A stretch of 10,426 nucleotides of DNA from CAVSWN01 sp046728115 (GTDB taxonomy: Bacteria; Acidobacteriota; Vicinamibacteria; Vicinamibacterales; CAVVIG01): positions 1 through 10,426 of the forward strand of contig JBKPDW010000121.1 of the NCBI GenBank assembly GCA_046728115.1. The letters run 5' to 3'. Under the pieces are notes generated by a model, which did not search any database, had not been told where the DNA came from, and worked only from the letters and a program-made list of their open reading frames with translations. Each line of letters opens with the position of its first letter. The stretch's first letter is position 1. Shown here piece after piece: positions 8,025-10,426 of this stretch. The translations under genes were made by a program, and so were the position numbers.

Positions 8025-9890
8025 CTAAAACGCCTGTCCAATGCTGAAGTGAATGCGCCACCGGCGCGTTTGCGGATGCCCATTCACCAGCAGACCTGGA
8101 ATGGGATTGATCTGATACCCGTAGTCGAAGCGCATCGGACCGATGGGTGTCTGATAACGCAGGCCCGAACCCACTGCATAACGCAGATCGTTGAAGTTGA
8201 AATCGCCCGATTTCGCCCATACGTTGCCGGCATCGAGAAAGAGCACCCCTCCGATGTTACCTCGCAAGATCGCGCGAACTTCTTCGCTCCAGGCAAACAT
8301 GGCGTTGCCGCCGATGGGCAGGCCCGAACTGAGCGGACTGACCTCGAACCGTCCCCATCCCCGGATGCTCGACGCGCCACCAAGAAAGAACTTCTTCGAA
8401 AACGGGACGTTGGTGTCGTCCATATTGAGCGGCCGAATACCCGCGAGCTGCGCCCGGCTGGCAATCACCAGTTTCTTCCCGAGCGGCAGGTAGTGTCGGG
8501 CATCCGTAGTGAGCGCGTAGAAATTGAATGTGCCGGGCAACAGCCGGCCCGCATCTTCGGCGTGAAACGCAAGCTGGTAACCGCGGTGTGCATTCAACAC
8601 GTTGTCGGCCGTCGTCCACTGAATGTCGAAGCCGACACTGCTGAGCGTTCCGTTCTGTTCGCCCGTGACTGGATTGAGGCCGAGCGCGATCAGATCGTTG
8701 CGCAGCGTAGGATCGTTGAGAGCCTCCGGCTCGATCGTGCTCACGTCGTGTTCGCTCGTCAACGAGATCGACCACGACAGACGCTGGCTTTCGCGATGCG
8801 TCAGCGTCAGTTTGCCGCCGGCGACCTTGGATCGGTAAGCAGGTGTATAGGTGAACCACTGCTGCCCTTCACCGGTCAGCGAGAAGTGCGGCGTGAAGAC
8901 GTACGGCTGCGTGAAGTCGAGGCGGACTCCGCGATCGAGTGATGAGTAGCGCGCGTGCACACCGGCGGATCGGGCGCCGCCGAAAAAATTCAGATGGTGA
9001 TACTCGGCATCGACCCGAGCTTTTTCTTCGGTGCCGTAGCCTACGCCGAAATTCACGCGTTGATGCCGGCCCTCAGCGACGGTGACACGAACCGGCACCT
9101 CGGCGGGCTGATTTTCGACGTCGACGGGCGTGACGTTTGCGAACTGAAACAAAGCGAGTCCGTACAGCCGTCGCTGTGAGTCCTGTATCGCGCTCCGCTG
9201 ATACAGATCGCCAGGCTTGAACGTCAATTGGCGCCGGATGACGTTATCGGAGACGCTGTTGTTTCCGGTGATCTGCACCTGACCGATGTAGGCCATCTGA
9301 CCGGGCTCGGCGGTCAACGTGAGCGTCGCTTCTTTTCCGCTGGCGCCGTCGTTCTCGTCGGCGGACACCTTGGCGTATGGAAAGCCGTGATCCTTCAGCT
9401 CGTTCGACGCCATCTCGCGCGCGGAGACCACCAGCTGACGATCGCGCACCGTTCCTACTTTGAGCGGCAGATCGTTTTTCAGCGTGGCCAGATGCTCCGC
9501 AGGCACGTGCTCGAACCCGGCCAGGTTGATTGCCACGACCCTGACAGGATCGCCTTCCACCAGCGTCACGGCGATGTCGACCGCGGTCTGCTTGTCGTTC
9601 ATCTTCACGTCCACGCCTGTGACGCGGACGTCGGGATACCCGCGATCGTTGTAGAAGGCCTCGATGCGCTTCAAATCCGTTTCGAAGCGCGAGCGCTCGA
9701 AAAACCGCTTGCGGCCCCACGGCAGCTTCGAACCTTCACGCGTGGCCAATGCGTTCCGCAGCCGGCTCTCGTCCACCGCCTTCACGCCGTTGAACTTCAG
9801 ACTGTGAACCTGGACGCCCTCGCCTTCTTTGCAGGCGGCGATGAGCGTCGCGAAGATGAGAAAGGCCGGAACAGCCGAGATGATCCGCAT
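8025..9890 (-). CDS. tamA: TamA/TamL-like Omp85 outer-membrane protein with lipobox
   Basis: Omp85-family beta-barrel of 621 residues, expected to act in the outer membrane with TamB in inserting or folding outer-membrane proteins. Seen: an N-terminal signal with a lipobox, LIAAC, whose Cys20 is the only cysteine in the protein; Lys at +2 does not match the Asp inner-membrane retention rule. Three POTRA domains follow at about 27-112, 115-195 and 200-274 (VQVHSLKFNGVKAVDESRL; VRVVAINLAGFEHVP; YIGQVQITGNNSVSDNVI). The barrel covers about 276-621, with the family motif GGASSIRGWG (504-513, the (V/I)RG(F/Y) lid-lock loop), VLFLDAGNVW (549-558) and a C-terminal Phe. Three POTRAs and gene order favour TamA over BamA, which usually has five. 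A lipid-anchored TamA relative (TamL) is known from Bacteroidetes; finding a lipobox here suggests the same topology. The ATG at 9888-9890 gives a good signal peptide but has no clear Shine-Dalgarno. Confidence 0.92.
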   Translation of the reverse strand: MRIISAVPAFLIFATLIAACKEGEGVQVHSLKFNGVKAVDESRLRNALATREGSKLPWGRKRFFERSRFETDLKRIEAFYNDRGYPDVRVTGVDVKMNDKQTAVDIAVTLVEGDPVRVVAINLAGFEHVPAEHLATLKNDLPLKVGTVRDRQLVVSAREMASNELKDHGFPYAKVSADENDGASGKEATLTLTAEPGQMAYIGQVQITGNNSVSDNVIRRQLTFKPGDLYQRSAIQDSQRRLYGLALFQFANVTPVDVENQPAEVPVRVTVAEGRHQRVNFGVGYGTEEKARVDAEYHHLNFFGGARSAGVHARYSSLDRGVRLDFTQPYVFTPHFSLTGEGQQWFTYTPAYRSKVAGGKLTLTHRESQRLSWSISLTSEHDVSTIEPEALNDPTLRNDLIALGLNPVTGEQNGTLSSVGFDIQWTTADNVLNAHRGYQLAFHAEDAGRLLPGTFNFYALTTDARHYLPLGKKLVIASRAQLAGIRPLNMDDTNVPFSKKFFLGGASSIRGWGRFEVSPLSSGLPIGGNAMFAWSEEVRAILRGNIGGVLFLDAGNVWAKSGDFNFNDLRYAVGSGLRYQTPIGPMRFDYGYQINPIPGLLVNGHPQTRRWRIHFSIGQAF

Positions 9891-9945
9891 TGCTCGAACA
9901 GAAGTAACACAACGCGTGCCACGAGTGCGAAGCGGAAGGCGGGAA

Positions 9946-9965
9946 GGGCAGGAAGAACCCTGCCC
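9946..9965 (-). terminator. GC-rich hairpin after the small membrane-protein gene
   Basis: GGGCAGG (9946-9952) and CCTGCCC (9959-9965) form a perfect 7-bp stem with a 6-base loop, 8 bases beyond the small gene's stop on the minus strand. What follows in the transcript is pyrimidine-rich (TTCCCGCC) but is not a U-tract. It could attenuate readthrough from pal and the small gene into the Omp85 gene. The rest of the 83-base gap (9891-9973) shows no recognisable promoter. Confidence 0.4.
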
Positions 9966-9973
9966 CCTTGAGG

Positions 9974-10156
9974 CTACGTCGTCGACGGCTTACGGGCAGT
10001 TACAGCGACTACGACACCCAGACCGACTGAGACGACGATGGCCAGGAAAACCCAGAGGGGACTCACACGGGCGAGGATGCCCGCTTGGAGGAGTGACAGA
10101 CCAGCTCCAGCCAGGAGAATGAAGTAGCCGATGAGGTACCAGTGGATGAAACGCAT
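9974..10156 (-). CDS. Small two-helix membrane protein, function unknown
   Basis: I do not recognise a named family for this 60-residue product. It has two hydrophobic stretches, at about residues 6-28 (WYLIGYFILLAGAGLSLLQAG within it) and 33-54, joined by a short loop containing Arg30. It ends in a polar tail ARKPSTT. The charge distribution (Arg2 and the RK near the end) is compatible with both termini in the cytoplasm. Start is ATG at 10154-10156; a GAG lies directly against it and no well-spaced Shine-Dalgarno is visible. It lies between pal and the Omp85 gene on the same strand, 110 bases after pal and 83 before the Omp85 start, so it may belong to the envelope block. The strongly amphipathic/hydrophobic composition argues that it is a real gene rather than a chance frame, but no homology search was possible. 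Confidence 0.65.
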   Translation of the reverse strand: MRFIHWYLIGYFILLAGAGLSLLQAGILARVSPLWVFLAIVVSVGLGVVVAVTARKPSTT

Positions 10157-10170
10157 CTCAGGTATGCAAT

Positions 10171-10260
10171 GGTGGATGGTTGGACGGCCGATGGCCGATG
10201 GCTAAATGTTCGGGTCAGCCCGATCTTCAGCCATCAGCCGTCAGCCGTCAGCCCTGAGCC
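10171..10260. repeat. Convergent heptad arrays with long hairpin downstream of pal
   Basis: Two arrays of 7-base words face each other in the 110-base gap between pal and the small gene. On the plus strand, GGTGGAT (10171), GGCCGAT (10186), GGCCGAT (10193) and GGCTAAA (10200) run rightward. Opposite them, five adjacent units occupy 10226-10260 (TTCAGCC, ATCAGCC, GTCAGCC twice, CTGAGCC). Read on the minus strand these are GGCTGAY-type words that begin 6 bases after the pal stop. The arms 10183-10203 and 10229-10249 can pair over 21 positions. A small TCGGG-TCAG-CCCGA hairpin (10210-10223) sits in the loop. It may act as a 3' end structure for pal mRNA; no U-tract follows. Confidence 0.7.
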
Positions 10261-10266
10261 ACGACG

Positions 10267-10426
10267 CTATCTCGTCAAATTGACCACCATGGCCGCGCGA
10301 CGGTTCAGGCGGCGGGTTTCTTCACGCGAATTGTCGTACTTGGGCCGTTCCTCGCCGTAGCTGACCGTCCGCAGGCGATCCGCCGCGATGCCGCGGCTGA
10401 CCAGGTAATCTTTCACGGCGTTCGCG
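10267..10426 (-). CDS. pal: Pal, OmpA-like peptidoglycan-associated lipoprotein, 3' end only
   Basis: C-terminal 52 residues of an OmpA-C domain, which binds meso-diaminopimelate of peptidoglycan and, in Pal, tethers the outer membrane to the wall as part of the Tol-Pal system. Translating the minus strand gives NAVKDYLVSRGIAADRL, then VSYGEERP, then LNRRAAMVV and a TAG stop at 10267-10269. These match the end of Pal proteins closely: the RRANAVKxYL helix, the IxxVSYGxExP strand and the NRRAxxV terminus. The 5' part with signal peptide and lipobox lies beyond the window, so an OmpA-like porin C-terminus cannot be fully excluded, but the SYGEERP...NRRA pattern favours Pal. It is the first gene in the window in the minus-strand series that continues with the small membrane protein, the Omp85 gene and tamB. 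Confidence 0.88.
   Translation of the reverse strand, partial: ANAVKDYLVSRGIAADRLRTVSYGEERPKYDNSREETRRLNRRAAMVVNLTR

Noticed and set aside
9905..9921. TGGCAC upstream of the Omp85 gene on the minus strand, resembling a sigma-54 -24 box
   Set aside because: The -12 element does not fit: at the required spacing the conserved GC is GT.
9228..9971. 247-codon plus-strand frame opposite the 5' part of the Omp85 gene
   Set aside because: It shadows the signal peptide and POTRA domains, which are well supported on the minus strand.

Overview
The window comes from a high-GC diderm (Gram-negative type) bacterium. It encodes outer-membrane machinery: a Pal lipoprotein C-terminus, an Omp85/TamA-type barrel and a TamB-type inter-membrane protein. 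The GC-rich style, tight spacing and a lipobox on the Omp85 protein suggest a soil or sediment lineage such as Acidobacteriota. This assignment is inference, because no rRNA or other phylogenetic marker is present. I see no mobile element, tRNA, rRNA, CRISPR array or phage gene. Every gap between genes is shorter than 150 bases.

Left third (1-3429): a type II NADH dehydrogenase (NDH-2) runs on the minus strand and leaves the window at its C-terminus. Across an 89-base spacer, a stand-alone molybdopterin oxidoreductase of 679 residues runs divergently on the plus strand. No electron-transfer partner lies next to it. Its 3' end converges on tamB across an 83-base spacer that holds inverted repeats.

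Right two thirds (3430-10426) are read entirely on the minus strand, in the order pal (3' end only), a 60-residue two-helix membrane protein, a TamA/TamL-like Omp85 protein with three POTRA domains and a lipobox, then a 1481-residue TamB. Omp85 plus TamB forms a translocation and assembly module. TamB spans the periplasm and docks on the POTRA domains, helping outer-membrane protein assembly or phospholipid traffic. Pal anchors the outer membrane to peptidoglycan, so the block is an envelope-biogenesis neighbourhood.

The most unusual signal is non-coding. Three of the five spacers (1218-1306, 7876-8024, 10157-10266) hold arrays of degenerate 7- or 8-base words. Each spacer has its own word (TTGGTGA-, GGGATT- and GGCTGA-like), and two are arranged as opposed arrays that can fold into hairpins. 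The array upstream of tamB runs in the mRNA sense as about a dozen G-runs at near-exact 7-base steps, and the array after pal folds into a 21-position stem that pairs better as pal-sense RNA than as the opposite strand.
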